Assembly: GCA_031280825.1 (NCBI GenBank)
Contig: JAITGE010000047.1
Coordinates: 1 to 64,000, forward strand
Length of the DNA: 64,000 bases
Direction: 5' to 3'
DNA from: Oscillospiraceae bacterium
Lineage (GTDB): Bacteria; Bacillota; Clostridia; Oscillospirales; Acutalibacteraceae
Positions 16,043 through 24,828 of this stretch are shown here, piece after piece; position 1 is the first letter of the stretch; each line of letters opens with the position of its first letter. The notes beneath the pieces are model-generated. The model worked only from the letters and a program-made list of their open reading frames with translations. It was not told where the DNA came from and made no database searches. A program made the position numbers and the translations under genes.

Positions 16043-17014
16043 CTAGTTCCCCGGTTCAGGCTTCACAAACCAGCCAGCCGGAAAATCCTCCGCCGCGCGG
16101 ATATATTTTTCATAATCCGTGTGCTGGTAAACCTTCACATAATCCACTTCAAAAACGGCGGGGTTTTCACGCGTGCTGCTGAATTCTCCCAGCCTGGCGC
16201 CATAAGGACCAAGTTCAGTGTGGCGAATCTCCACCGTAAGGCGCAGGAAGGATGGCACGCGACTCACGCCGCCGGCGTTGGTTCGCCAGACCGCCTTGCC
16301 ATCCACAAAGAAAATGTAACATTCCGGCGACCACAGCAGACCATACGTATGCCAGCCGTCGTACAAATCAATCCCTGTATCCGTTACCCTGCCGTGCTCT
16401 TTATGCCATTTGGCGTAACCGTCCCAGTGAACGCAATTGCCCAGCTTCGTCGGCTCAAACAGAAAGGAGGATTCGAAAATATCAATTTCCGAGCCATCCC
16501 TGCCTTGCGCGCCGATGCGTGGCATAGATTCCGCTTGCAACCAAAACGCCGCCCAAAGCCCCTCGTTTTTTGGGAGCTTACAGCGCGTTTCAAAATATCC
16601 AAACGCTTGTGTGAATGTGCCGCGCGTTTCGATACCACCGGTAAAATCCCCCGCCGCCGGGCAATCGGGGCAATTGTGATCATCAAGATAAGCGGCGTTG
16701 ATCTTTAGCGTTCCATCTTCCGCAGCATTTATCATTTGCGGGCACCAGTATTCTGTGTTGCGTAGCCCGTGCGGCGAGGGAACCCACAATTCCGGTAAGC
16801 TGTTTCCAGCAAAATCCTCCTGCATGGTCACATACCAACCGCCGCCGCTTGTCGCCGCAGTGCCACGGTCAGCAAACAACTGTGCCGAACCGGGCACCGC
16901 TGCCGCAGGAAGCACCTGATCCCGCACAGGGCGCGGCAGCATATACATCCAACCGGCAATTGTTTGCGCTAAAGAAAGCACACCCGTCACCATCCAACGA
17001 TATATTTTCCCCAT
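16043..17014 (-). CDS. Secreted glycoside hydrolase family 16 enzyme
   Basis: The protein has 323 residues. Family 16 enzymes cut beta-1,3 or mixed-linkage glucans and galactans. The catalytic signature GSEIDIFES (ExDxxE, laminarinase type) is present, as are the usual GGIETRGTF and FGYFETRCKLP before it, ...GLWAAFWLQ, and DGWHTYGLLWSP after it. Residues 5-30 form a signal or anchor segment (WMVTGVLSLAQTIAGWMYM). The ATG at 17014 has GGAGG four bases upstream and starts 14 bp after nrdD. nrdG follows 8 bp later. A glucanase inside the anaerobic ribonucleotide reductase operon is unexpected. Confidence 0.9.
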   Translation of the reverse strand: MGKIYRWMVTGVLSLAQTIAGWMYMLPRPVRDQVLPAAAVPGSAQLFADRGTAATSGGGWYVTMQEDFAGNSLPELWVPSPHGLRNTEYWCPQMINAAEDGTLKINAAYLDDHNCPDCPAAGDFTGGIETRGTFTQAFGYFETRCKLPKNEGLWAAFWLQAESMPRIGAQGRDGSEIDIFESSFLFEPTKLGNCVHWDGYAKWHKEHGRVTDTGIDLYDGWHTYGLLWSPECYIFFVDGKAVWRTNAGGVSRVPSFLRLTVEIRHTELGPYGARLGEFSSTRENPAVFEVDYVKVYQHTDYEKYIRAAEDFPAGWFVKPEPGN

Positions 17015-17028
17015 TCCGCCTCCGAAAA

Positions 17029-19155
17029 TCAAAGATGCAGCACCCGCGCTTTTATTTCCTTGGTTTTACCCACATTCCAGAAGTTTTCGCCCAAATAACC
17101 GCAGGTGCGGCGTGTAACGTTCATGCGGGCATGGTCCCTGTTGCCGCATTGCGGGCATTCCCACTCAAAATCATCGTTGATTGTGATTTCGCCGTCGAAG
17201 CCGCAGACGTGGCAATAATCGCTTTTGGTGTTGAATTCGGCATACTGAATGTTATCATAAATAAACCGGACAATATCCTCCAGCGCCTCCAGATTGTGCT
17301 TCATATTCGGGATTTCCACATAAGAAATTGCGCCGCCGGAGGAAATGCGCTGGAACTGGCTCTCGAAATTGAACTTTGTGAAAGCGTCAATCGGTTCGCG
17401 CACATCCACATGGTAGGAATTGGTGTAGTAGCCTTTATCCGTCACGTCCTCGACCGTGCCAAAGCGTTCCTTGTCAATCCGCGCAAAGCGATAACACAAG
17501 CTCTCAGCCGGCGTGCCGTAAAGCCCGAAGCCGATGGTGGTTTCCTGCTTCCAGCGGTCGGTCGCCGCACGCATTCGGCGCATCAGCTCCAAAGCAAACG
17601 CCTGCCCCGCCGGGGCGGTGTGGCTTTCGCCGCGCATAAGCTTCGTGACCTCATACAGCCCGATATAGCCCAGCGAAATGGTGCTGTAGCCATTGAGCAG
17701 GTAGGGATCGATTACCTCGCCCTTGCCCAGACGCGCAATCGCGCCATATTGCCAATGCACGGGGCTGACGTCGCTGCGCGTTTCCTTCAGCGCGTTGTGG
17801 CGGCACATAAGCGCTTCATAGCAAAGCGCCAGCCGTTCCTCCAAAAGCGCCCAAAAGGCGTCGTCGTTTCCCTTTGCCAAAATGCCGATTTGCGGCAAAT
17901 TCAGGCTCACTACGCCCTGATTGAACCGCCCCTCAAAGCGATAACTGCCGTCGGCGTCCTGCCAAGGCGTGAGAAAGCTGCGGCAGCCCATGCAGCTGTA
18001 TACGTTGCCCTCGTAATTTTCGCGCATCTTTTTTGCGGAAATATAATCCGGATACAAGCGCTTTGCCGAACATTGCACCGCAAGCTTCGTCAGGTAATCA
18101 AAGCGCCCCCCCTGCAGGCAGTTATGCGCATCCAGCACATAAATCAGCTTCGGGAAAGCGGGCGTAACGTAAATCCCCTCTTCGTTTTTGATGCCCTGCA
18201 AACGCTGCCGCAGGATTTCTTCGATAATCATGGCGTTTTCTTCCACAAAGGCGTCGTCCTCGCGCAAATTCATAAAGATAGTCACAAAAGGCGACTGCCC
18301 GTTTGTCGTCATGAGTGTGTTGATTTGATATTGAATGGTCTGCACGCCGGAGCGCAGTTCATCCCGCAAACGAGCCGCGACAATTTTACGCCGCGTTTCA
18401 GCGTCTAAATTCTCGCCCAGCTCGGATTCCAGCTGGCGCGTAAATTTATCGCTGCTGCGGCGCAGGAATTTGCCCAAATGGCTGATGTCCACGCTTTGCC
18501 CGCCATATTGGCTGCTGGCGACGGCGGCGATGATCTGCGTCATCACCGTGCAGGCTACTTGAAAGCTGCGCGGGCTTTCAATCAGCTTGCCGTTCATCAC
18601 AGTGCCGTTGTCAAGCATATCACCGATGTTGATTAGGCAGCAGTTAAAAATGGGCTGCAAAAAATAATCCGCGTCGTGGAAATGGATGGCGCCTTCGTCG
18701 TGCGCCTTTGAAATTTTTTCGGGCAGAAGCATCCGGCGCGTGAGATCCTTTGAAACCTCACCTGCGATCAAGTCCCTCTGCGTGGCGGCAGTGGCGGCAT
18801 TTTTATTGGAATTTTCCTCCATCACGTCCTTGTTTTGGGCGCGGATGAGGCTGAGGATAGAATCGTCCGTCGTGTTTGCCTTGCGCACCAGCGCACGCGT
18901 GTAGCGATAAATGATGTAAGCCTTTGCCAGAACGAGCCTGCCCATTTCCATGAGCTTTTGCTCCACAATATCCTGAATATCCTCCACCAGGATACGCTCG
19001 CGGCTGCGGTTTTCCACCGCCGCCACAACCGCCTCCATCTCTGCCTCCGTGGCGCGCTCGGGCGCGTCCACCGCGTCATTTGCCTTGCGCACGGCAACCA
19101 GAATTTTTGCTCTGTCATAATCGACGCTCGCGCCGTCTCTCTTGATCACTTTCAT
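17029..19155 (-). CDS. nrdD: Anaerobic ribonucleoside-triphosphate reductase
   Basis: The protein has 708 residues. It reduces ribonucleoside triphosphates to deoxy forms without oxygen, using a glycyl radical and formate or a thiol system. Residues 1-90 are an ATP-cone (KVIKRDGASVDYDRAKI), the allosteric site. The core has GAIHFHDADYF and the Cys-rich YSCMGCRSFLTPW. A C-terminal zinc site is formed by CHVCG and CPQCG. The radical glycine is in RRTCGYLGENFW, residue 686. ATG 19155 is preceded by AAGGAG. It is likely repressed by NrdR through the boxes at 19200-19332. Confidence 0.97.
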   Translation of the reverse strand: MKVIKRDGASVDYDRAKILVAVRKANDAVDAPERATEAEMEAVVAAVENRSRERILVEDIQDIVEQKLMEMGRLVLAKAYIIYRYTRALVRKANTTDDSILSLIRAQNKDVMEENSNKNAATAATQRDLIAGEVSKDLTRRMLLPEKISKAHDEGAIHFHDADYFLQPIFNCCLINIGDMLDNGTVMNGKLIESPRSFQVACTVMTQIIAAVASSQYGGQSVDISHLGKFLRRSSDKFTRQLESELGENLDAETRRKIVAARLRDELRSGVQTIQYQINTLMTTNGQSPFVTIFMNLREDDAFVEENAMIIEEILRQRLQGIKNEEGIYVTPAFPKLIYVLDAHNCLQGGRFDYLTKLAVQCSAKRLYPDYISAKKMRENYEGNVYSCMGCRSFLTPWQDADGSYRFEGRFNQGVVSLNLPQIGILAKGNDDAFWALLEERLALCYEALMCRHNALKETRSDVSPVHWQYGAIARLGKGEVIDPYLLNGYSTISLGYIGLYEVTKLMRGESHTAPAGQAFALELMRRMRAATDRWKQETTIGFGLYGTPAESLCYRFARIDKERFGTVEDVTDKGYYTNSYHVDVREPIDAFTKFNFESQFQRISSGGAISYVEIPNMKHNLEALEDIVRFIYDNIQYAEFNTKSDYCHVCGFDGEITINDDFEWECPQCGNRDHARMNVTRRTCGYLGENFWNVGKTKEIKARVLHL

Positions 19156-19199
19156 GGGGTGCCCGCTCCTTCTCTCCACGTCAATTCATTCTGCGGCAA

Positions 19200-19215
19200 C
19201 CACAAGATATTGTGC
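19200..19215. promoter_or_regulatory. NrdR box 1 (downstream of the nrdD promoter)
   Basis: CCACAAGATATTGTGC fits the palindromic NrdR-box consensus acaCwAtATaTwGtgt at 13 of 16 positions by my count. It lies within the untranslated leader, roughly 15-30 bases past the predicted transcription start. Confidence 0.7.
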
Positions 19216-19237
19216 TCCACGCCGCTTCACGAGGATG

Positions 19238-19266
19238 ATTATAGCAGAACGCACGACCAATTGCAA
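19238..19266 (-). promoter_or_regulatory. Promoter of the nrdD-GH16-nrdG operon
   Basis: On the minus strand TTGCAA (19261-19266) and TATAAT (19238-19243) are 17 bases apart. The -10 box is extended by TGC. NrdR-box-like palindromes lie on both sides. Confidence 0.75.
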
Positions 19267-19275
19267 GCCTTTTTC

Positions 19276-19291
19276 ACACAAAATATAGAAT
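19276..19291. promoter_or_regulatory. NrdR box 2
   Basis: ACACAAAATATAGAAT matches the NrdR consensus at 13 of 16 positions by my count. It lies just upstream of the -35 box of the nrdD promoter. Confidence 0.6.
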
Positions 19292-19316
19292 TGTTTTTGC
19301 GAATTTCCTTTCTCTT

Positions 19317-19332
19317 CCACTATATATTGTTT
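19317..19332. promoter_or_regulatory. NrdR box 3
   Basis: CCACTATATATTGTTT matches the NrdR consensus at about 14 of 16 positions. Its centre is 41 bp from that of box 2, close to four helical turns, so the two boxes face the same side of the DNA. Confidence 0.7.
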
Positions 19333-19355
19333 TTCAGGAAAAAATACCCCAGAAT

Positions 19356-20459
19356 CTAGACATTGAAGCGGAACAAAACCACATCGCCATCCTGCATGAC
19401 GTATTCCTTGCCCTCGCTGCGAACCAAGCCTTTTTCCCGCGCGGCGGGCAGACCGCCGTTGGCAATGAGATCAGCAAACGGAATGATCTCGGCGCGGATA
19501 AACCCACGTTCAAAATCACTGTGGATTTTCCCGGCGGCCTGAGGCGCTTTTGTGCCGCGCCGAATCGTCCAGGCGCGCACCTCCGGCTGCCCCGCAGTCA
19601 AGTAACTGATCAATCCAAGCAGCGCGTAGCTTTTTTGCACCAGCCGCGCCAAGCCCCCGCTCTCCACGCCCAATTCGACCAGGAACGCGCCGCGCTCTTC
19701 CGCAGGCAATTCCGCGACCTGCGCTTCCAGCTCGGCGCAAATGGGCAGCACCTCTGCGCGCTCTCGCGCGGCGATTTCCGCCACCACCCGGTAATTTCCG
19801 TGCGCTTCAATTTTTTGCGCAAGGCGGCTGAAATCGCTTTCGCTGAAATTGCACACATAAATCACAGGCTTGGCGGTGATGAGTGCGATCTCGCGCAAAA
19901 GTACGTCCTCCGCTTCTGTGCGCGCGAACGTGCGCGCGGGCTGTCCGGCTTCCAGGTGCGCGTATAACCGCCTGCACAGCTCCAGCTCTGCCGCGATGGA
20001 CTTATCGCCCTTGAGTGCCTTCGTGCCGCGCTCAACGCGCCGTTCCAGCAGCTCCATATCCGAAAATATCAATTCCAGGTTGACGGTTTCAATATCCCGC
20101 GCCGGGTTGATGCCGCCTTCCACATGGATAATATCGTCGTCCTCAAAGCAGCGCACCACGTGCAGCACGGCATCCACCTCACGGATGTTGGAAAGAAACT
20201 TATTGCCCAGCCCCTCGCCCTTGGAAGCGCCGCGCACCAAGCCCGCGATATCCACAAATTCAATCACCGCAGGCGTGAGCTTTGCGGGATGATAAAGCTC
20301 CGCCAGCGCGTGCAAGCGCGTATCCGGCACGGAAGCAACGCCTACATTCGGCTCAATGGTGCAAAACGGGTAATTCGCCGATTGCGCTCCCGCGCTGGTC
20401 AATACATTGAACAATGTACTTTTACCCACATTTGGCAAGCCGACAATTCCCAGCTTCAT
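19356..20459 (-). CDS. ychF: Redox-regulated ATPase YchF (Obg-like)
   Basis: The protein has 367 residues, full length. It is a universal Obg-family P-loop protein that prefers ATP to GTP and binds ribosomes. It has G1 [12 protein letters not shown] at the N-terminus, [19 protein letters not shown] (G3), and VIYVCNFSE in place of the NKxD motif, which explains the ATP preference. A C-terminal TGS domain includes [20 protein letters not shown] and ends [10 protein letters not shown]. It starts 4 bp after the kinase-like gene and is surely co-transcribed with it. Confidence 0.97.
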   Translation of the reverse strand: MKLGIVGLPNVGKSTLFNVLTSAGAQSANYPFCTIEPNVGVASVPDTRLHALAELYHPAKLTPAVIEFVDIAGLVRGASKGEGLGNKFLSNIREVDAVLHVVRCFEDDDIIHVEGGINPARDIETVNLELIFSDMELLERRVERGTKALKGDKSIAAELELCRRLYAHLEAGQPARTFARTEAEDVLLREIALITAKPVIYVCNFSESDFSRLAQKIEAHGNYRVVAEIAARERAEVLPICAELEAQVAELPAEERGAFLVELGVESGGLARLVQKSYALLGLISYLTAGQPEVRAWTIRRGTKAPQAAGKIHSDFERGFIRAEIIPFADLIANGGLPAAREKGLVRSEGKEYVMQDGDVVLFRFNV

Positions 20460-20463
20460 ATGC

Positions 20464-21210
20464 TTACACCTCCATTTGCGTTATTGTCATATGTGACGGT
20501 ATTTCCAAAAACAGGCGCACACCGGCGCCGTCGGTTTCCCAGCGGAAAGGCAGACCCAACCGTTCCGCCAATATCTTGACAACAGAAAAGCCATAATCCT
20601 GCGGCGGCACAGGCTCGCCGGGCACTGCAGGCAAAGGAATCAGCGGAGGATGCTGCACGGAGGCTCCTTCGCTGCGCATCGAAAGCAGCGTGCCCTGCGG
20701 CATCTCCTTCAATGCAATGTGCAGATTCTTGCCGCTTGGCGCGCAGCGCAGGCAACAGCCCAGCATTTCCTCCAGCAAAAACAGCAGCCCTTCCTTCGGC
20801 GCGCGTATGCGCAGGGGCGTAACCGGCGACGGGCGGCGCACGGAAACACCGGCGAACAAAAAATCCCGCCGCAGCGCGTTCACGGCGATGTTGAGAAGCG
20901 AAAGCAGATCCAGCACCTCCGGCGCTTCTGTAGCGTCCGTGCTTTCTTCCATGCGCAGCGCCGCCAGGGCATAAGCCGCTGTTGCGCGAATGCGGCGACT
21001 TTTGTGCGGCAGCTCCGGACCGTCGTTCTTTCCCGGTCGCCGCGCCAGCTGCTCCAGATCCTGCAAGCCAGCGTAAATTTCGCGCAGTAGCAGGCTGAAA
21101 AACGCACGCTCCGCTTTCGGCATGACCGGCACGGGCGGCTGCTTTTTTTCAGCTGGATGCGCGTTGATTTCTACCGATTTTTTCCGCTTGCCCCGAGCCA
21201 TAAGCGCCAT
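20464..21210 (-). CDS. Degenerate histidine-kinase-like ATPase domain protein
   Basis: The protein has 248 residues from the ATG at 21210 (GGAG four bases upstream). The N-terminus is basic (ARGKRKKS). Residues 40-100 are helical and may stand in for a dimerisation domain. Residues 145-245 resemble a GHKL/HATPase_c fold: the region EGLLFLLEEMLGCCLRCAP stands where the N-box usually is, and GFSVVKILAERLGLPF is G2-like. A clear phosphoacceptor His and the canonical N-box Asn are not seen, so it may lack kinase activity. It has its own promoter and no response regulator next to it. It pairs with ychF. Confidence 0.6.
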   Translation of the reverse strand: MALMARGKRKKSVEINAHPAEKKQPPVPVMPKAERAFFSLLLREIYAGLQDLEQLARRPGKNDGPELPHKSRRIRATAAYALAALRMEESTDATEAPEVLDLLSLLNIAVNALRRDFLFAGVSVRRPSPVTPLRIRAPKEGLLFLLEEMLGCCLRCAPSGKNLHIALKEMPQGTLLSMRSEGASVQHPPLIPLPAVPGEPVPPQDYGFSVVKILAERLGLPFRWETDGAGVRLFLEIPSHMTITQMEV

Positions 21211-21243
21211 TATTCTCCATCCATCCTTTCCCACATCCAGAGT

Positions 21244-21272
21244 ATCATACCATGCGCCGCAGCATTCGTCAA
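21244..21272 (-). promoter_or_regulatory. Promoter of the kinase-like gene and ychF
   Basis: On the minus strand TTGACG (21267-21272) and TATGAT (21244-21249) are 17 bases apart, 33 bp before the ATG at 21210. It overlaps the T tail of the hairpin that follows mfd. Confidence 0.65.
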
Positions 21273-21297
21273 GAAGCCGTGGGATACTCACCACGGC
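21271..21297 (-). terminator. Hairpin downstream of mfd
   Basis: On the minus strand GCCGTGG and CCACGGC pair around an 8-base loop and are followed by TTCTT. The short T tail suggests partial termination between mfd and the next promoter. Confidence 0.5.
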
Positions 21298-21313
21298 ATA
21301 CCCCAGCAGTCGC

Positions 21314-24300
21314 TTATGCGGCGGGCGGCGCGCCTTCAACCGCATCAAACGCCTTGCGCAGCGCCGCTAAAACAGATTCATCCCGATTAAGCTTAATCTC
21401 AATGCGCGGCCGACCGTTGGCGCTGAGCTTCACCTGCCCGGGCAGTGCCGCGCCCATGGCGTGGAACAGCGTCATATTCAGCTCTTCAATGTATAACGAA
21501 ACGCGCCCGGCATTCAGTCCGATCTCAAAAATGCTTTGCCTTACCGCCGAAGCACGGAGCAGTGCGATATCTACCAGTCCAAGCGCGGGCGGCGGCGGCG
21601 CTCCGAAACGGTCAATCAGTTCGTCCACTACATCGTCGGCGTCGGCGCGGCTACGGATTTCAGCGATGCGGCGATACATATGCAGCCGTTGCGGCAGCGC
21701 TTCCACGTAATTTTCCGGGATATTCGCGTCGATCGGCAAATCAATCACGCATTCGCGCTTTTGCGCGGGCGGCGGCGCCTCGCCTTTTTCTTCGGCGACA
21801 GCTTCGGCCAGCAGCTCCATATAAAGCTCGTAGCCCACGGATTCCAGATGTCCGCTTTGCTGCGCCCCCAGGAGGCTGCCTGCGCCGCGCAGCTCCAAAT
21901 CCCGCATCGCAATGCGGAACCCCGAACCGAATTCGGTGTATTCGCGGATAGCGTTCAAACGCTGCTGCGCAATTTCCGTCAGCTCTTTGCCGCGCCGGAA
22001 GGTCAAATACGCACTCGCACGGCGGCTGCTGCGCCCTACCCTGCCCCGGATTTGGTGCAGCTGCGCCAGCCCCATGCGGTCTGCGTCCTCAACCACAAGC
22101 GTATTGACGTTCGGCACATCCACGCCCGTTTCAATGATCGTTGTGCAAACCAGAATGTCAATATCGCCCTCCAGCTGCCTGCGCCAGATGTCGCTTAGCT
22201 CCTCCTCGCTCATCTGCCCGTGCGCGAATTCCACGCGCGCTTCGGGCAGAAGGGCTTTGATTTCCGCCGCGCGGCGTTCGATGCTTTCCACGCGGTTATG
22301 CAAAAAATAGCATTGCCCACTGCGGCGCAGCTCCTGGTGCATTGCTTGGGCTAAGATTCCCATGTCATGCTCAAGCACATAGGTCTGCACGGGCGAGCGA
22401 TCCTGCGGCGCCTCCTCCAGCACGCTCATATCGCGAATTTCCGAAAGCGCCATGTTCAGCGTGCGCGGGATAGGCGTTGCGGTGAGCGTCAGCACATCCA
22501 CCTCCGGGTAACGCTCCTTCAGCCGTTCCTTTTGCGCGACGCCGAAGCGCTGCTCCTCATCGACGACGATCAGCCCCAAATCGCGAAAGTCGATGTCCTT
22601 GGAGATCAAACGGTGGGTGCCAACCAAAATATCAATGTTGCCGCGTTTGAGCTTTTGTAAAATTTCTTTGGTTTCATTCTGTGGCACAAAACGGGAGAGC
22701 ATCGCCGCTTCCACAGGGAAGCCCTCAAAGCGCCGCTGGATGGTCTGCGTGTGCTGGAAGGCTAAAATGGTCGTCGGCACAAGGATGGCGCATTGCTTGC
22801 CGTCGGCGACACATTTAAACGCCGCGCGGAGGGCGACCTCTGTTTTACCAAAGCCCACATCGCCGCAAAGCAACCGTTCCATCGGGCAAGAGCGTTCCAT
22901 GTCGCGCTTTATCTCGTCCACGCAGCGAAGCTGATCCGCCGTTTCCTCAAATTCAAAGCGGCGTTCAAAGTCATTTTGCATGTCGATATCGGGCGAAAAG
23001 GCGTAACCGGGCAAACGCAGCCGTTTGGAATACAGCGCCGTCAGCTCCTTGGCAAGGTCGCGCACGGCGGAATCCACGCGGGCACGCGTTTTTTTCCATT
23101 CCGCACCGCCCAGCCTGTGGAGTCTGACGGTTCCCTCGTTTTTCGAACCGATGTATTTTGTGACCTGATCCAGCTGCGTCACCGGCAGGTAGAGCATATC
23201 GCCTTTGTTGTAGCGAATCTGGATATAATCCTTTTCCGCACCCCCGGCGTTCATGCGTGTGATGCCTTCAAACAGACCTACGCCGTGCGCCTTATGGACG
23301 ACATATTGCCCGGGCTTCAGCTCCGTCAAAGAACGAAAGGCGTTTTTCGCGTTTGCGCCGCCGCTTTTGCGCGCTTTGCCCTGCGCCGCCGCCCGCGCGC
23401 CAAAGGTTATAACGGTACACTTGAACAGCGGGTATTCTGCGCCCGCCGAAAGTGCGCCGGGCAGCACGCAGACAATGCCCTTCGGGAACGCCGCGGGCGG
23501 TACGGCACAATAGAGCGCGCGGAAGCCCTCCCCTTCCAAATCCTCAGCAAGGGCTTTTGCGGATTTCTCTGTTCCGGCATAAATGACGCAGGTGATGTCG
23601 CCGCGCCCGCGCAGGTGCTCCAAATCCTCCGCCAGCTGACACAATAAGCCGTTCCAGGGGCTGAGCTGCCGCGCCGTTACGCTGACCAGCTCCCGCACCG
23701 GGGTATCAAAGCTTCCGCGCGGAAGATTATCCATATAGATCACACCAAGCGCGGCGGCACGATCCAAAAACTCTTGCCAGCGCAGGGCATAACGATCCAA
23801 CCCGGCGGCAAGCACGCCTTCTTCGGTTAAGGCGCGCAGCTCCTCCAGCCAGAGTTTTTCTATGCCGGAAGCGCGCTCGCGTATGTTAAAGCTCTCGCTT
23901 AGGATTAGCAAGCCGCCTCTGGGCAGGTAATCCAATACCGTTGCGGTTTGTGAATACAGCAGCGGTAAATAGCGGTCAATAGAGGCCGGGCGAAGCCCTT
24001 CGCGTAAAAGCGCGATATCCGCTTGCACACTCGCCCTGATTTTTGAACTGCCTCGCCCCTTCACGCCCGCGAGGTAGCCTTCGGCAAGCGATAGAAGCTG
24101 CGCCGTGCTTTCCGGCACAATTTCGTTGGCGGGCGAAAGGCGGATCTCTTCCAATGGCTCGCCGCGCCGCTGGGTTTCCGGGTCAAACCCGGCAATGGAA
24201 TCAATCGCGTCGTCCCAAAATTCTAAGCGCAGAGGCGCGGCGCTTTGGGGTGGAAAAACATCCAAAATACCGCCGCGCAGGGCAAATTGCCCCGGCCCCT

Positions 24301-24799
24301 CCACCTGTGGCGCGCGGGTGTAGCCCGCCCGCAATAAACGCGCAACCAATTGCGCAACGCCAATTTCTTCGCCGACGCGAAGATAAAAGCAGTTCGCCGC
24401 CAGAAGCTCTTGCGGTATGGTGCGCTGCATGGCTGCTTCCACAGAGCAAACAACGGCGTCAAAATTGCCGTGACGCATCGCGTCCAGCGTGGCAAGGCGC
24501 TGGTGCTCATATTCATGTGAACGGCTTTCACCAGGGCGGAACGCCAAATCCCGCGCCGGATATACATGCACCCGCAAGCCAAGCGTGCGCAGATCGTCGG
24601 CAAACCGCGCCGCCAGCATTTCATCGGGCGCAACCAAGAGCGCCTGCCGGGGCAGAGCGCTGCAAAGCGCAGCCAGCAACTGCGCCTTGTGCACCGCCGA
24701 AAGTCCCAAAACACCCATAGGCAGCCGCCCGCCACGAATGCCTGTGAGCAAGGTATGGAATTCCTGCGCATCGCGCCAAAGCTCGGAATAGCATGACAT
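21314..24799 (-). CDS. mfd: Transcription-repair coupling factor Mfd
   Basis: The protein has 1161 residues, the usual size. It removes RNA polymerase stalled at DNA lesions and recruits UvrA. The N-terminal third is UvrB-like (PARDLAFRPGESRSHEYEHQ). The polymerase-interacting domain follows (LKPGQYVVHKAHGVGLFEG, residues about 500-520). The RecG-like motor has LLCGDVGFGKTEVALRAAFK (Walker A), the Walker B box VVDEEQRFG, TATPIPRTL, and GRVGRSSRRASAYL (motif VI). A C-terminal TRCF domain closes the protein. It starts 29 bp after lysA. Confidence 0.97.
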   Translation of the reverse strand: MSCYSELWRDAQEFHTLLTGIRGGRLPMGVLGLSAVHKAQLLAALCSALPRQALLVAPDEMLAARFADDLRTLGLRVHVYPARDLAFRPGESRSHEYEHQRLATLDAMRHGNFDAVVCSVEAAMQRTIPQELLAANCFYLRVGEEIGVAQLVARLLRAGYTRAPQVEGPGQFALRGGILDVFPPQSAAPLRLEFWDDAIDSIAGFDPETQRRGEPLEEIRLSPANEIVPESTAQLLSLAEGYLAGVKGRGSSKIRASVQADIALLREGLRPASIDRYLPLLYSQTATVLDYLPRGGLLILSESFNIRERASGIEKLWLEELRALTEEGVLAAGLDRYALRWQEFLDRAAALGVIYMDNLPRGSFDTPVRELVSVTARQLSPWNGLLCQLAEDLEHLRGRGDITCVIYAGTEKSAKALAEDLEGEGFRALYCAVPPAAFPKGIVCVLPGALSAGAEYPLFKCTVITFGARAAAQGKARKSGGANAKNAFRSLTELKPGQYVVHKAHGVGLFEGITRMNAGGAEKDYIQIRYNKGDMLYLPVTQLDQVTKYIGSKNEGTVRLHRLGGAEWKKTRARVDSAVRDLAKELTALYSKRLRLPGYAFSPDIDMQNDFERRFEFEETADQLRCVDEIKRDMERSCPMERLLCGDVGFGKTEVALRAAFKCVADGKQCAILVPTTILAFQHTQTIQRRFEGFPVEAAMLSRFVPQNETKEILQKLKRGNIDILVGTHRLISKDIDFRDLGLIVVDEEQRFGVAQKERLKERYPEVDVLTLTATPIPRTLNMALSEIRDMSVLEEAPQDRSPVQTYVLEHDMGILAQAMHQELRRSGQCYFLHNRVESIERRAAEIKALLPEARVEFAHGQMSEEELSDIWRRQLEGDIDILVCTTIIETGVDVPNVNTLVVEDADRMGLAQLHQIRGRVGRSSRRASAYLTFRRGKELTEIAQQRLNAIREYTEFGSGFRIAMRDLELRGAGSLLGAQQSGHLESVGYELYMELLAEAVAEEKGEAPPPAQKRECVIDLPIDANIPENYVEALPQRLHMYRRIAEIRSRADADDVVDELIDRFGAPPPPALGLVDIALLRASAVRQSIFEIGLNAGRVSLYIEELNMTLFHAMGAALPGQVKLSANGRPRIEIKLNRDESVLAALRKAFDAVEGAPPAA

Positions 24800-24828
24800 A
24801 CCGTCGTTTTCTCCCCAAAATGGCTTAT

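Noticed and set aside
16849..18408. 519-codon plus-strand frame opposite nrdD
   Set aside because: Antisense to a clearly functional nrdD; no family motifs and no ribosome binding site.
24043..24720. 225-codon plus-strand frame over mfd
   Set aside because: Antisense shadow of the conserved N-terminal part of mfd.
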